Below, piece after piece: positions 51,582-61,577 of a DNA stretch of 64,000 nucleotides. This DNA comes from Sphingopyxis fribergensis (GTDB lineage: Bacteria; Pseudomonadota; Alphaproteobacteria; Sphingomonadales; Sphingomonadaceae), in assembly GCF_000803645.1 (NCBI RefSeq), contig NZ_CP009122.1, forward strand, positions 3,820,501-3,884,500, given 5' to 3'. How positions within the stretch are numbered: the first letter of the stretch is position 1; each line of letters starts with the position of its first letter. The position numbers and the translations under genes are program-made. Below the pieces are notes generated by a model, which saw only the letters and a list, made by a program, of their open reading frames with translations, did no database searches and was not told where the DNA came from.

Positions 51582-54362
51582 ATGACCTCTTCCTCTTCCC
51601 AACCGGTCAAGGCTGTCCTTGGCCCCACCAACACCGGCAAAACCCATTTGGCGGTCGAGCGCCTGACCGCCCATTCGAGCGGCATGATCGGCTTTCCGCT
51701 ACGCCTGCTGGCGCGCGAGGTTTACGACCGCGTCGTCGCGATCAAGGGCGCGCCGCAGGTCGGGCTGGTCACCGGCGAAGAGCGAATCATCCCGCCCGAC
51801 GCGCGCTACCTGCTCGGCACGATGGAGGCGCTGCCGGTCGAGCGCGACGTCGCATTTGTCGGGATCGACGAGGCGCAGCTTGGCGCCGATCCCGAGCGCG
51901 GCCATGTCTTTACCGACCGGCTGCTGCGCGCGCGCGGGCGCGAGGAAACGATGATCCTTGGCTCGGCGAGCATCCGCGGGCTGGTCAAGGGATTGGTCCC
52001 CGAGGCCGAGATCATTACCCGGCCGCGCTTTTCGACCTTGAGTTACGCGGGATCGTCGAAGCTGTCGCGCCTGCCCAAACGCTCGGCGATCGTCGCCTTC
52101 TCGGCCGAGGAGGTCTATGCGATCGCCGAAATGCTGCGCCGCTTTTCGGGCGGCGCCGCGGTGGTGATGGGCGCATTGAGCCCCAAGACGCGCAATTCGC
52201 AGGTCGCCATGTTCGAGGCGGGCGAGGTCGACTATCTCGTTGCGACCGACGCGATCGGCATGGGGCTGAACCTCGACGTCCAGCATGTCGCCTTTGCAAG
52301 CCTCCAGAAATTCGATGGCCGCCGCCTGCGCCGCCTGACGATTTCGGAAATGGCGCAAATCGCAGGGCGCGCCGGGCGCCACCAGCAGGATGGCGGTTTC
52401 GGCACCGTCGGCCTGCCGCAGGGCGGCTTCACGCCCGAGGAAATCCATGCGATCGAGGGACATCATTTCCCACCAGTCGCCAACCTGTTCTGGCGCAACC
52501 CGACTCCCGGTTTCGGCTCGCTCGACCAGCTTTTGTCCGACCTTGCGCAGCCGCCAGACCAGCCGATGCTGCGCCCCGCGCCCGAAGCGGTCGATATCGC
52601 GGTGCTCAAGCATCTGGCGGGCGATATGGAGGTGCGCGCACGCGGCGGCGATTTCGACGCGGTCCAGCGATTGTGGGATGTCTGCGGCCTCCCCGACTTC
52701 GAACAGCTCGGCGCCGAACATCACAGCCGTACCATATTCAAGCTGTGGCAATGGCGCACGAGCGGCGACGGGATGATCGATCCCGACTGGTTCGCGCGCC
52801 GCCTCGCACGGCTGAACGATGTCGAGGGTGATATCGACCAACTCGCGAGCCGCATCGCCGCGGTCCGCACGCTTTGCTTCATCGCGCAACGCGGCGACTG
52901 GATCGCCGGCGCCGCGGGATGGACCGAGGCGACGCAGGCGCTCGAATCGCGCCTGTCCGACGCACTGCATTCGGCGCTGGCGCAGCGTTTCGTCGACCGG
53001 CGGCTCGCGTTGTTGCTCCGCGACGCGGGCCAGCGCAATGCCGCCTTGCCCGTCGCGGTCGGCGCCGACGGCACCGTCGCGGTCGACGGCGAGGCGATCG
53101 GCACGCTCAACGGATTCCAGTTCAAGGTCGATCCGGTCGCCAAGGCGAGCGACCACCGCATGCTGCTCGCGGCGGCCGAAAAACATCTGCGCGCCGAACT
53201 CGCGCGCCGTGCGACCGCGCTCGCCGAGGGCGACGATAGCGCCTTGTCGCTGATCGCCGAGCCGGGAACGGCGCCGCGGCTCGCCTGGCACGATCACGCC
53301 ATCGCGACGCTCGCCCGCGGGCCGACGCTCGTCCAGCCGACGATCCAGATCGACCCGTCGCTGCGGCGGCTCGAATTGCATCAAGTGCAGGCGATTTCGG
53401 AGCGCCTTCAGCGATTTGTTACTGCCCAACTCGCGCGCCATGCCGGACCGCTCGCGGCGATGGGCGAGGCCGCGGGCGACCTCTTCACCCCACCGCGCGT
53501 GCGCGCGCTGCTCGCCGCGCTCACCGACAACAGCGGGATGATCGGCCGTGCGGCGGTCGAGGATCAACTCAATGCACTGACGCCCGAAGAACGGCCGCAG
53601 CTCCGCAAGCTCGGCTTCACCATCGGCTCGCTAGATATCTTCCATCCGCTGCTTCTCAAGCCCGAGGCCGTGCGCTGGCGTGCGGCGCTGATGGCCGCAC
53701 AGCAGGGCGCGCCAGTGCCCACGCTGCCGCCCCACGGCGCGGTACTCCAGAAAACCGGCAGCCATGCCGGGTTGGTGATAGCAGGTTTCCGGCGCTGCGC
53801 ATCGGGCTGGTTGCGTATCGACATGGCCGAAAAGCTCGCGCGACAGGCGCATGCCGCGCGGATGCAGGCGGCGGCACCGCCGACCGCGCCGCTGGCGGGT
53901 CGCGACGATCATCATGACGATCATCCGAACGACGAGCATGAGGGGGTCAGCGCCGCGCCCCCGCCCGGCTTTATCATCGACCCGGCGCTCGCGACCTCGC
54001 TCGGGCTCGACGAGGAAACGCGCCGCGCGCTGCTCGGCAGTTTCGGCTTCCGCAGTATCGGCGAACCCGATTTGCAACGCTGGCGCTGGTCGGGGCTGCG
54101 CAAGCCCGAAAAGCGCCCGCGCCGCAAACTGCATCCGCAGCGCAAAAACGCCGAGGCGCCGCCGCGCACGGCGAACGGCGATGCGCGGCGCCCACCCGCG
54201 CACCAGGCGAAGGGCAAACGCGGCAAACCGGACAAACCCCGCATCGACGCTCCGCGCCCACCGCGCCCCGATCGTCCGGACCGGCAGCCACGGCGCGGGC
54301 CGTCGCCCAACAGCCCCTTCGCGGGCCTTGCCGCACTCCTCGCGGACGCGCGCAAAGACTGA
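51582..54362 (+). CDS. SUV3-like DEAD/DEAH RNA helicase
   Basis: 926 aa. Motifs: AVLGPTNTGKTHLAVERL (Walker A), GIDEAQLG (DEAD-like DEAQ), SAS, then the second RecA domain with VATDAIGMGLNLDVQHVAF and AQIAGRAGRHQQDGG. The C-terminus is a basic, low-complexity tail rich in Arg, Pro and Lys. It resembles mitochondrial SUV3, an RNA-unwinding partner of RNA decay, and its alphaproteobacterial relatives. ATG 51582 begins just before the core; an open frame continues upstream to 51456. It overlaps the S4 gene (TGATG). Confidence 0.9.
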   Translation: MTSSSSQPVKAVLGPTNTGKTHLAVERLTAHSSGMIGFPLRLLAREVYDRVVAIKGAPQVGLVTGEERIIPPDARYLLGTMEALPVERDVAFVGIDEAQLGADPERGHVFTDRLLRARGREETMILGSASIRGLVKGLVPEAEIITRPRFSTLSYAGSSKLSRLPKRSAIVAFSAEEVYAIAEMLRRFSGGAAVVMGALSPKTRNSQVAMFEAGEVDYLVATDAIGMGLNLDVQHVAFASLQKFDGRRLRRLTISEMAQIAGRAGRHQQDGGFGTVGLPQGGFTPEEIHAIEGHHFPPVANLFWRNPTPGFGSLDQLLSDLAQPPDQPMLRPAPEAVDIAVLKHLAGDMEVRARGGDFDAVQRLWDVCGLPDFEQLGAEHHSRTIFKLWQWRTSGDGMIDPDWFARRLARLNDVEGDIDQLASRIAAVRTLCFIAQRGDWIAGAAGWTEATQALESRLSDALHSALAQRFVDRRLALLLRDAGQRNAALPVAVGADGTVAVDGEAIGTLNGFQFKVDPVAKASDHRMLLAAAEKHLRAELARRATALAEGDDSALSLIAEPGTAPRLAWHDHAIATLARGPTLVQPTIQIDPSLRRLELHQVQAISERLQRFVTAQLARHAGPLAAMGEAAGDLFTPPRVRALLAALTDNSGMIGRAAVEDQLNALTPEERPQLRKLGFTIGSLDIFHPLLLKPEAVRWRAALMAAQQGAPVPTLPPHGAVLQKTGSHAGLVIAGFRRCASGWLRIDMAEKLARQAHAARMQAAAPPTAPLAGRDDHHDDHPNDEHEGVSAAPPPGFIIDPALATSLGLDEETRRALLGSFGFRSIGEPDLQRWRWSGLRKPEKRPRRKLHPQRKNAEAPPRTANGDARRPPAHQAKGKRGKPDKPRIDAPRPPRPDRPDRQPRRGPSPNSPFAGLAALLADARKD

Positions 54363-54721
54363 TGGCGAGCCCCGGCGCCGCGGGAAGCATCCGGTTGGAC
54401 AAGCTGCTGTGGTTCCTGCGCTTCGCCCGTTCGCGCAGCGTCGCGCAGGCGATGGTCGAGGCGGGGCATATCAGGCTCGACGGACGGCGGATCACGCGCT
54501 CTTCCTGCGCGGTGCACGTCGGGTCGACGCTGGTCCTGCCCGTCGGCGAGCACATCGAAGTGCTGCGCCTGCTGTCCTTGCCGCTCCGCCGCGGTCCCGC
54601 GCCCGAGGCGCAGGCGTGTTACAAGCGGCTCGATCCCGCGGTTTCGCCGCCGGCACCAACGGCTATCGACGCCGATGGAAATGCTTTGCACCGCAAAGGC
54701 CCCGACCATCCTAATCAATGA
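54362..54721 (+). CDS. S4-domain RNA-binding protein (Hsp15-like)
   Basis: 119 aa. RLDKLLWFLRFARSRSVAQA and VEAGHIRLDGRRIT are the S4 domain; the layout is like Hsp15 (HslR), which rescues stalled 50S subunits. It starts inside the stop codon of the helicase gene, so the two are coupled. A joint role in RNA handling under stress is inference. Confidence 0.9.
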   Translation: MASPGAAGSIRLDKLLWFLRFARSRSVAQAMVEAGHIRLDGRRITRSSCAVHVGSTLVLPVGEHIEVLRLLSLPLRRGPAPEAQACYKRLDPAVSPPAPTAIDADGNALHRKGPDHPNQ

Positions 54722-54775
54722 GAGTGATTCGCAACTGTCGCTTAGCGTTGACGCGCCGCCGTCACGCGGCATAGA
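54719..54775 (+). promoter_or_regulatory. Candidate fdxA promoter and Fur-like box
   Basis: TTGACG (54748-54753) and CATAGA (54770-54775), 16 bp apart, look like a housekeeping promoter 60 bp before fdxA. Just upstream, 54719-54734 reads TTGCGAATCACTCTCA in reverse complement, similar to Fur-type boxes in related genera. Iron control of a ferredoxin is plausible. Confidence 0.4.
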
Positions 54776-54835
54776 GGCGAGCCCATATTGAGAGCCTGAC
54801 GGCCCGATTGCCGTCATCTGAGGGAGCCGAAGCCC

Positions 54836-55174
54836 ATGACCTATGTCGTCACCGATGCCTGCGTCCGGTGCAAATATATGGACTGTGTCGAGGTGTGCCC
54901 CGTCGACTGTTTCTATGAGGGCGAGAATATGCTCGTCATCAACCCGAACGAGTGCATCGACTGCGGCGTGTGCGAACCCGAATGCCCGGCCGAGGCGATC
55001 CTGCCCGACACCGAAAGCGGGCTCGAGAAGTGGCTCGAGGTGAACAGCAAGTTCAGCGCCGAATGGCCGAACATCACGGTCAAGAAGGAAACCCCCGCCG
55101 ACGCCGACGAATATAAGGGCGTCGAGAACAAGTTTGAGACGCTCTTCTCGCCCGAACCCGGCGCGGGCGACTGA
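54836..55174 (+). CDS. fdxA: Ferredoxin FdxA, 7Fe type
   Basis: 112 aa. Nine Cys at 9, 12, 17, 21, 25, 40, 43, 46 and 50, arranged as in 7Fe (3Fe-4S plus 4Fe-4S) ferredoxins; [13 protein letters not shown] is the 4Fe-4S part. The C-terminal extension ([10 protein letters not shown] before, [16 protein letters not shown] after) is the usual alphaproteobacterial tail. It probably carries electrons in central redox reactions. Starts 60 bp after its promoter. Confidence 0.96.
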   Translation: MTYVVTDACVRCKYMDCVEVCPVDCFYEGENMLVINPNECIDCGVCEPECPAEAILPDTESGLEKWLEVNSKFSAEWPNITVKKETPADADEYKGVENKFETLFSPEPGAGD

Positions 55175-55196
55175 CCCGAAATCAGACAATCGGAAC

Positions 55197-55225
55197 GGGG
55201 CGGGACTTTCCCGCCCCTTCTTTTT
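55197..55225 (+). terminator. Terminator of fdxA
   Basis: Stem GGGGCGGGA (55197-55205) with TCCCGCCCC (55209-55217), loop CTT, then TTCTTTTT. It lies 22 bp after the stop codon. Confidence 0.88.
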
Positions 55226-55308
55226 GCCCCCTTGAAAGACCTCCGCTTGGCGACGATGTAGGACGGCGGAGGGGCAGCCCGCCGGTTCTCGGCGCGGCAA
55301 CCCGGATA

Positions 55309-55977
55309 ATGAAGGACGAATTCCCAATGATCGACCCGCTCGCCGCCCTTGTTCCCGTCGTCGTCGAGCAGACGAGCCGCGGCGAACGCAGCTTCGACAT
55401 TTTTTCCCGCCTGCTGCGCGAACGGATCATCTTCGTCACCGGTGAGGTCGAGGACCAGATGGCCTCGCTGATTACCGCCCAGCTGTTGTTCCTCGAATCG
55501 GAGAATCCGAAAAAGGACATCTATATGTACATCAACTCGCCGGGCGGAGTCGTCACGGCGGGCATGGCGATCCACGACACGATGCAATATATTCGCCCGC
55601 GCGTCGGCACCGTGTGCATCGGCCAGGCTGCGTCGATGGGCAGCTTCCTGCTCGCCGCGGGCGAACCCGGCATGCGCGTCGCACTTTCGAACGCGCGCGT
55701 CATGATCCACCAGCCGTCGGGCGGCGCGCGCGGCATGGCGTCGGACATCGAAATCCAGGCGCGCGAAATCCTGCGCATCCGCAAGCGGATGAACGACCTC
55801 TATGTGAAATACACCGGCAAGCCGCTGAAAGAGATCGAAAAAGCGATGGACCGCGACACCTTCCTCGAAGCCGACGAAGCCAAGGCATTCGGCCTGGTTG
55901 ACCAGGTGTTCGACCGCCGTCCGGGCCTGCCCGGCGACGACGCGCCGAAGGATATCAGCGAAGGCCCGACGCCCTGA
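55309..55977 (+). CDS. clpP: ATP-dependent Clp protease proteolytic subunit
   Basis: 222 aa. Catalytic Ser109 in [12 protein letters not shown], His134 in [10 protein letters not shown], and an Asp near 183 in [12 protein letters not shown]. It forms the tetradecameric chamber with ClpX. ATG 55309 or 55327 (MIDPLAAL) may start; both are in frame. The intervening gap to clpX is 168 bp, with its own promoter-like elements, so clpX may be separately controlled. Confidence 0.97.
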   Translation: MKDEFPMIDPLAALVPVVVEQTSRGERSFDIFSRLLRERIIFVTGEVEDQMASLITAQLLFLESENPKKDIYMYINSPGGVVTAGMAIHDTMQYIRPRVGTVCIGQAASMGSFLLAAGEPGMRVALSNARVMIHQPSGGARGMASDIEIQAREILRIRKRMNDLYVKYTGKPLKEIEKAMDRDTFLEADEAKAFGLVDQVFDRRPGLPGDDAPKDISEGPTP

Positions 55978-56012
55978 TCGTCAGGCCTCCACATCCGCGG
56001 TAACCGCGTTTG

Positions 56013-56041
56013 TTGACGCGCGCTTTGCGCCTTCGTGCTAA
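56013..56041 (+). promoter_or_regulatory. Candidate clpX promoter
   Basis: TTGACG (56013-56018) and TGCTAA (56036-56041), spacer 17 bp, in the clpP-clpX gap. Resembles the alphaproteobacterial housekeeping promoter. Followed by a strong dyad at 56060. Confidence 0.4.
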
Positions 56042-56059
56042 GCGGAACATTGAACCGAT

Positions 56060-56091
56060 GTCACCCAATTGCCATATTGTAATTGGGTGAC
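56060..56091 (+). promoter_or_regulatory. Perfect 11-bp inverted repeat between clpP and clpX
   Basis: GTCACCCAATT (56060-56070) and AATTGGGTGAC (56081-56091), loop GCCATATTGT. No T tract follows. It could be an operator, an mRNA structure upstream of clpX, or a stabilising stem for clpP mRNA. Confidence 0.55.
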
Positions 56092-56145
56092 CGGGGGCTA
56101 GGATAAAGACGGCGGTGCCCTTTTGGCGCGGCCAGAGGAAGATAT

Positions 56146-57417
<1,272 letters not shown>

Positions 57418-57426
57418 GTCGCATAG

Positions 57427-57452
57427 GGGCGCCCCGCGGGGCGCCCTTTTTA
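57427..57452 (+). terminator. Terminator of clpX
   Basis: GGGCGCCCC (57427-57435) pairs with GGGGCGCCC (57438-57446), tight loop, then TTTTTA. It lies ten bases past the stop. Confidence 0.88.
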
Positions 57453-57575
57453 TGTTGCAATGCAGCAACAGTTTCCGGAAAAAACGCATCCCCGCCTGTG
57501 GATAAAATCGGGCGCTTGACGGAAATTAGCGGTTTTTCGTCCCGCGCCTGATTGGCGCACCCCTCCCCACTTGCA

Positions 57576-57606
57576 CTGTCACATTTGCTGTCACAATCGT
57601 GCCACA
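57576..57606 (+). promoter_or_regulatory. Pho-box-like direct repeats upstream of the second TonB receptor
   Basis: CTGTCAC (57576-57582), CTGTCAC (57588-57594) and GTGCCAC (57599-57605), spaced 12 and 11 bp. PhoB boxes are 7-bp CTGTCAT-type repeats spaced 11 bp. The last two fit that spacing. The set lies 83 bp before the ATG. Control by phosphate is inference. Confidence 0.4.
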
Positions 57607-57688
57607 TGCGGGCTTCAGGGGCGCTCGCAGGTTAAGCGCGCCCATCTTGCGCGCCCGCCGAATGCACCACCAAAGGGGACATCCTGTA

Positions 57689-60256
57689 ATGAAATTCCGT
57701 CATACGCTCGCCGCCAGCGTTGCGCTGATTCCGGTCGCGCTGCTCTCCACGCCTGCCTTCGCCCAGTCGACGGGTTCGTCGGACTTCGACGATGAAATCG
57801 TCGTCACCGGTTCGGCCTCGCGCGATGTCGCCGGTATCCAGATCCCTGATTCGCCGAAGGCCAAGGTCGTCGTCGGCGCCGAACTGATCCAGCGCCAGCG
57901 CCCCGGTCAGTCGATCAACGAAATCATCAACCTCGTTCCCGGCGTCAGCTTCACCAACAACGATCCCTGGGGATCGAGCGGCGGCAGCTTTACCATTCGC
58001 GGTTTCGAATCGGATCGTATTTCGCAGACCTTCGACGGTATCCCGCTGAACGATTCGGGCAACTATGCGATCTACACCAACCAGCAGGTCGATCCCGAGC
58101 TGGTCGAAACGATCAACGTCAATCTGGGCTCGACCGACGTTGATAGCCCCACCGCTGCTGCGGTCGGCGGCACGGTCAACATCAACACCCTGACCCCGAG
58201 CGACGAGCTGGGCGCGATGATCAGCGCCTCCTACGGCAACATCATTGCCAAGGGTTCGGGCGACCGTCCCTATCATCGCGTTTTCGGCATGATCCAGACG
58301 GGCACTTTCACGCCCTGGGGCACCAAGGCCTGGTTCTCGGCCTCGACGACGAGCAACGTTGCGGCTTTTGCCAATTATGGCGACATCAAGAAGCAGCAGT
58401 ATAACGGCAAAGTCTATCAGCCGATCGGCGACAATGGCGACTTTATCTCGATCGCCGGCCACTATAATGAAAATCGTAACAACTTCGGCGGCTCGCCGTT
58501 CCGCGCCAATGCCTTCACCGGCGAGAAGGACGGCCGTTTTTACGACATCAGCGGCGGCTATCCCTGCACGCTCAGCACAACGGGCACCCCGAACAGTTGC
58601 GGCACGGATTTCGAGCGCCGCTATAACCCCTCGAACACCGGCAACGTCCGCTGGCAGTCGCGCTTTACGCTGACCGACCGCCTGACCTTCTCGCTCGATG
58701 GCGCCTGGCAATATGTGAAGGCCAACGGCGGTGGTACGACCTCAGCCAATGAGGGCCTTTTCACGCGGAACGGCTTCTCCGGCACCGGAAACTATGGCGG
58801 GCAGTTCTACTTCGGGCGCGACCTGAATGGCGATGGCTTGACAACCGGCCGTGTAACCGTGCTCCAGCCGAGCCAGACGAATACCCGCCGCTGGGTCGCG
58901 ATCGCCAACCTCGCCTATGAAATCAACGATTTCAACCGTGTTCGCCTGTCGTACAGCTTCGATCGCGCGCGGCATCGGCAGACGGGCGCGGCAGGCTTCC
59001 TGTTCCCCAACGGCGAGCCGACCGACGTTTTCGCAATCAACGATCCGATCCTCGATCCCGACGGCAATATTCTCCAAAAGCGTGACCGCCTGTCCTACGC
59101 GACGCTGCATCAGGTGGCTGGCGAATATCGCGGCGAGTTCCTTGACGAACGTCTCACGGTCCAGCTCGGCCTGACGGCGCCTTTCTTCAAGCGCGAACTT
59201 GACCAGCGCTGCTTCACCACCAGCACGGGCGGCTTTGTCGACTGCGTTCCGGAGGACCAGATGGCGGCCTATATGGCGGCCAACCCCTATTCGTTCGACC
59301 CCGATACGGGCCGCGCGACCGGATCGGCCATCCCTCAGAAGCGGACGCTGAACTATGACAAGCTGCTTCCGTCGGCCGGTCTGGCCTTCAAACTGACGCC
59401 CGCGTTCAGTGTCGCCACCAGCTACAAGAAGAATATCTCGGTTCCCGGCACCGACGCACTCTATAACGCCTTCTCGTTCCCGGACGGCAGCGCCGCTGCA
59501 TACCGCGTGGCGGAAACGTCGGACAGCTTCGATGCCGGCGTCCGCTATACGACGTCGCAGGTTCAGGCGGCCCTGACCGGCTGGTACTCGAAGTACAAGA
59601 ATCGCCTTGTCACTGCCTACGACATCGACGGCAACGGCACCGTCACCAACCTCGGCCCGGTCGAGAAATATGGCGTCGACGCGAGCATCGCCTATAAGCC
59701 GATCCAGCAGCTTTCGCTCTATGTCTTCGGTTCATACATCAAGTCGAAGATTCAGGACGATGCCGTAACCGGACGCTGCGCAATCGACAGCGACATCGAG
59801 CTGGCGGACCTCTGCTATGTGGATAATGGCGTTGCCTATCTTCGTACCAGCGGAAAGCGTGAACGCGGCGCACCCAAGTTCCTCTACGGCGGTCGCATCG
59901 AGGGCAATCTGGGTGACCTCACCCTCGGCGTCCAGGCGAAGCGCACCAGCTCGCGCTTCCTGAACGACATCAACGGCGTCATCCAGACCGCCGTTGACAG
60001 CGACGGCGACACCGTACTGATCGGCCCCGGCGCCAAGTTCAAGGGATACACGGTGGTCGATCTCGACATCCGCTATTCTCTGGCGAGCGCCGGACTCGAG
60101 CACAGCTATCTTCAGGTCAACATCAGCAACCTGTTCGACAAATTCTATGTCGGCTCGTTCAGCGGTGGCCTCGATACGCTCGCTAGCTCCAGCTCGGCGT
60201 TCGTGAACTTCGGTTCGCCGCGCGCGATCAGCGCATCGTTCATCGTCGGCTTCTAA
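57689..60256 (+). CDS. TonB-dependent outer-membrane receptor
   Basis: 855 aa. A signal peptide (MKFRHTLAASVALIPVALLS, ending AFA) is followed by EIVVTGSASRD, and the plug (GQSINEIINLVPGVSFTNND, GGSFTIRGFESDRISQTFDG). The barrel ends ...AISASFIVGF with the terminal Phe. It differs strongly from the receptor at 8292. Start at 57689 has SD AAAGGGGA. The Pho-like repeats suggest it may import a phosphorus compound; ligand unproven. Confidence 0.93.
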   Translation: MKFRHTLAASVALIPVALLSTPAFAQSTGSSDFDDEIVVTGSASRDVAGIQIPDSPKAKVVVGAELIQRQRPGQSINEIINLVPGVSFTNNDPWGSSGGSFTIRGFESDRISQTFDGIPLNDSGNYAIYTNQQVDPELVETINVNLGSTDVDSPTAAAVGGTVNINTLTPSDELGAMISASYGNIIAKGSGDRPYHRVFGMIQTGTFTPWGTKAWFSASTTSNVAAFANYGDIKKQQYNGKVYQPIGDNGDFISIAGHYNENRNNFGGSPFRANAFTGEKDGRFYDISGGYPCTLSTTGTPNSCGTDFERRYNPSNTGNVRWQSRFTLTDRLTFSLDGAWQYVKANGGGTTSANEGLFTRNGFSGTGNYGGQFYFGRDLNGDGLTTGRVTVLQPSQTNTRRWVAIANLAYEINDFNRVRLSYSFDRARHRQTGAAGFLFPNGEPTDVFAINDPILDPDGNILQKRDRLSYATLHQVAGEYRGEFLDERLTVQLGLTAPFFKRELDQRCFTTSTGGFVDCVPEDQMAAYMAANPYSFDPDTGRATGSAIPQKRTLNYDKLLPSAGLAFKLTPAFSVATSYKKNISVPGTDALYNAFSFPDGSAAAYRVAETSDSFDAGVRYTTSQVQAALTGWYSKYKNRLVTAYDIDGNGTVTNLGPVEKYGVDASIAYKPIQQLSLYVFGSYIKSKIQDDAVTGRCAIDSDIELADLCYVDNGVAYLRTSGKRERGAPKFLYGGRIEGNLGDLTLGVQAKRTSSRFLNDINGVIQTAVDSDGDTVLIGPGAKFKGYTVVDLDIRYSLASAGLEHSYLQVNISNLFDKFYVGSFSGGLDTLASSSSAFVNFGSPRAISASFIVGF

Positions 60257-60278
60257 GCCGCAGGGCGATCACGAAAAA

Positions 60279-60315
60279 GGGGCGCGGGAGGCAACTCCCG
60301 CGCCCCTTTTCTTTT
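60279..60315 (+). terminator. Terminator of the second TonB receptor
   Basis: 12-bp stem GGGGCGCGGGAG (60279-60290) with CTCCCGCGCCCC (60295-60306), loop GCAA, then TTTTCTTTT. A-rich on the other side too. Confidence 0.9.
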
Positions 60316-60347
60316 GTCAGGTAGCGACTGGCGGCTGCCCTATCGGT

Positions 60348-60426
60348 CATCGTCATCCCGGACTCGATCCGGAATCCATCGCGGCGTTGAAGTCATGGAC
60401 CCCGGATCAAGTCCGGCGTGACGAAT
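60348..60426. repeat. BIME-like repeat, family A
   Basis: CATCGTCATCCCGGACTCGA at the left, CCCCGGATCAAGTCCGGCGT then GACGAAT at the right, head to head. Same family as 8098-8172. Confidence 0.75.
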
Positions 60427-60471
60427 GTCGGGATTCCACCCCGAAAACCGCCGCCGGGCCGCAGCTATGCG

Positions 60472-60882
60472 TCAGCCCGCAGCGATTCGCCGAGCGGTAT
60501 CCTGCACCAGCGCGATCATGTTCGGGACGCCTTGCGTGCGGTTCGACGATAGCTGGCGCGTGAGGTCGAAGGGGGCGAGCGCCGCCGCGACGTCCATATC
60601 CGCGACTTCTACCGCGGACTTGTCCTGCACCGCGGCGAGCACGAGCGCGACGATGCCCTTGGTGATCGCGGCATTGCTGTCGGCGAGGAAATGGAGCCGG
60701 CCGTCTTCGCGCGGCACCGGATAGACCCAGACGCTCGCGCTGCAGCCGCGCACCAGCGTCGCATCGGTCTTGAGCGCGTCGGGCATCGGCTCGAGTTCAC
60801 GGCCGAGTTCGATCAACAGGCGATAGCGATCGTCGCCATCGAGAAAATCATATTCTTCGAAGATATCGGTGAGGCTGCGCAT
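60472..60882 (-). CDS. sufE: SufE-like cysteine desulfurase accessory protein
   Basis: 136 aa. IFEEYDFLDGDDRYRLLIEL, then the sulfur-accepting Cys47 in VRGCSASVWVY, and GIVALVLAAVQDKSAVEV. SufE takes persulfide from SufS for Fe-S cluster assembly. ATG 60882 is preferred; ATG 60900 would add basic residues. No suf genes are next to it. Confidence 0.93.
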   Translation of the reverse strand: MRSLTDIFEEYDFLDGDDRYRLLIELGRELEPMPDALKTDATLVRGCSASVWVYPVPREDGRLHFLADSNAAITKGIVALVLAAVQDKSAVEVADMDVAAALAPFDLTRQLSSNRTQGVPNMIALVQDTARRIAAG

Positions 60883-60936
60883 GGCCGCGCCCACTCGCAT
60901 AGATGGCGCCAAGTTGGAAGAGCCCCGAAACGACAT

Positions 60937-60992
60937 CGGCCCGCTCCCCTGTCAGCCGCCGGACGGATGGCGACTGACAGCGGAGCGGGCCG
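60937..60992. terminator. Long hairpin between the psp operon and sufE
   Basis: Left arm 60937-60955 and right arm 60974-60992 pair over 19 bp with one mismatch, loop 18 nt. It lies between the last psp gene (stop 61016) and sufE (start 60882), both on the minus strand. There is no T tract. It may end psp transcripts, or protect the mRNA. Confidence 0.5.
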
Positions 60993-61015
60993 GTGCCGCG
61001 CAGATCAGGGTTTGA

Positions 61016-61261
61016 TTAGAGGTCCACCCCCGCCGCAATCGCTTCCAATTTGCGCAGCCGTTCCTTGAGGTCGGCGATCTCGATCCGCGAGCCCGCGTGC
61101 GGGACGTGCGGGTCGTGGGCCATGGCCCCATGCCCGGCAGCGAGTTCCTCGCGCTTCAGCTGGATCCAGTCGCGCCAGCCACGCAGCGCCACCAGGCTGA
61201 CGATGCTCAGCGCGGTAAGCGCGATCGCCGCGGCGATGAAATCGGGGGTGATGAAAGCCAT
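61016..61261 (-). CDS. Small membrane coiled-coil protein, psp cluster member 8
   Basis: 81 aa. One N-terminal membrane helix (about 8-26), then a short polar stretch and a C-terminal coiled coil with IADLKERLRKLEAIA. The motif seen in its neighbours (VLERI) is degraded to KLEAI. Last gene of the psp run. Function unknown; by position it is part of the phage-shock membrane-stress module. Confidence 0.75.
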   Translation of the reverse strand: MAFITPDFIAAAIALTALSIVSLVALRGWRDWIQLKREELAAGHGAMAHDPHVPHAGSRIEIADLKERLRKLEAIAAGVDL

Positions 61262-61284
61262 GAGCGTTGCTCCTTTGCCGGCGT

Positions 61285-61548
61285 TCAGATTTTGCTGCTG
61301 TCGCGCAGTTTCTCGATTTCCTGATCGAGCGTGACCGCGCGGTTATGGTCGGTGGCGATGCGTTCGAGCACCTGGATGCGATCCTTGAGTGCGCGGATTT
61401 CGGCTTGCAGCGCCTTGGTTTCACCATTGTCGGTGGCGACGAAATAGTCGCCGCCCTTGTGATCGCGGCGGATGCCGTGCTTGGCGCGGACAATGCTGCC
61501 GATGGTGACGATCAGGACGATGCCGATAACCATTTCAAACGGGCCCAT
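61285..61548 (-). CDS. Small membrane coiled-coil protein, psp cluster member 7
   Basis: 87 aa. N-terminal helix MVIGIVLIVTIGSIVRAKHG, then a coiled coil ending ALKDRIQVLERIATDHNRAV and LDQEIEKLRD. The juxtamembrane RAKHG matches member 5. Shares the C-terminal VLERI-TD-EI-LR module with members 4-6. Function unknown. Confidence 0.8.
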   Translation of the reverse strand: MGPFEMVIGIVLIVTIGSIVRAKHGIRRDHKGGDYFVATDNGETKALQAEIRALKDRIQVLERIATDHNRAVTLDQEIEKLRDSSKI

Positions 61549-61577
61549 GGGGAAGATCCTTTCCGTATATCTTTATT

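Noticed and set aside
57577..57595. Standard Pho box from the first two repeats
   Set aside because: These two are 12 bp apart, not 11; only the second and third repeats have Pho-box spacing, so confidence is kept low.
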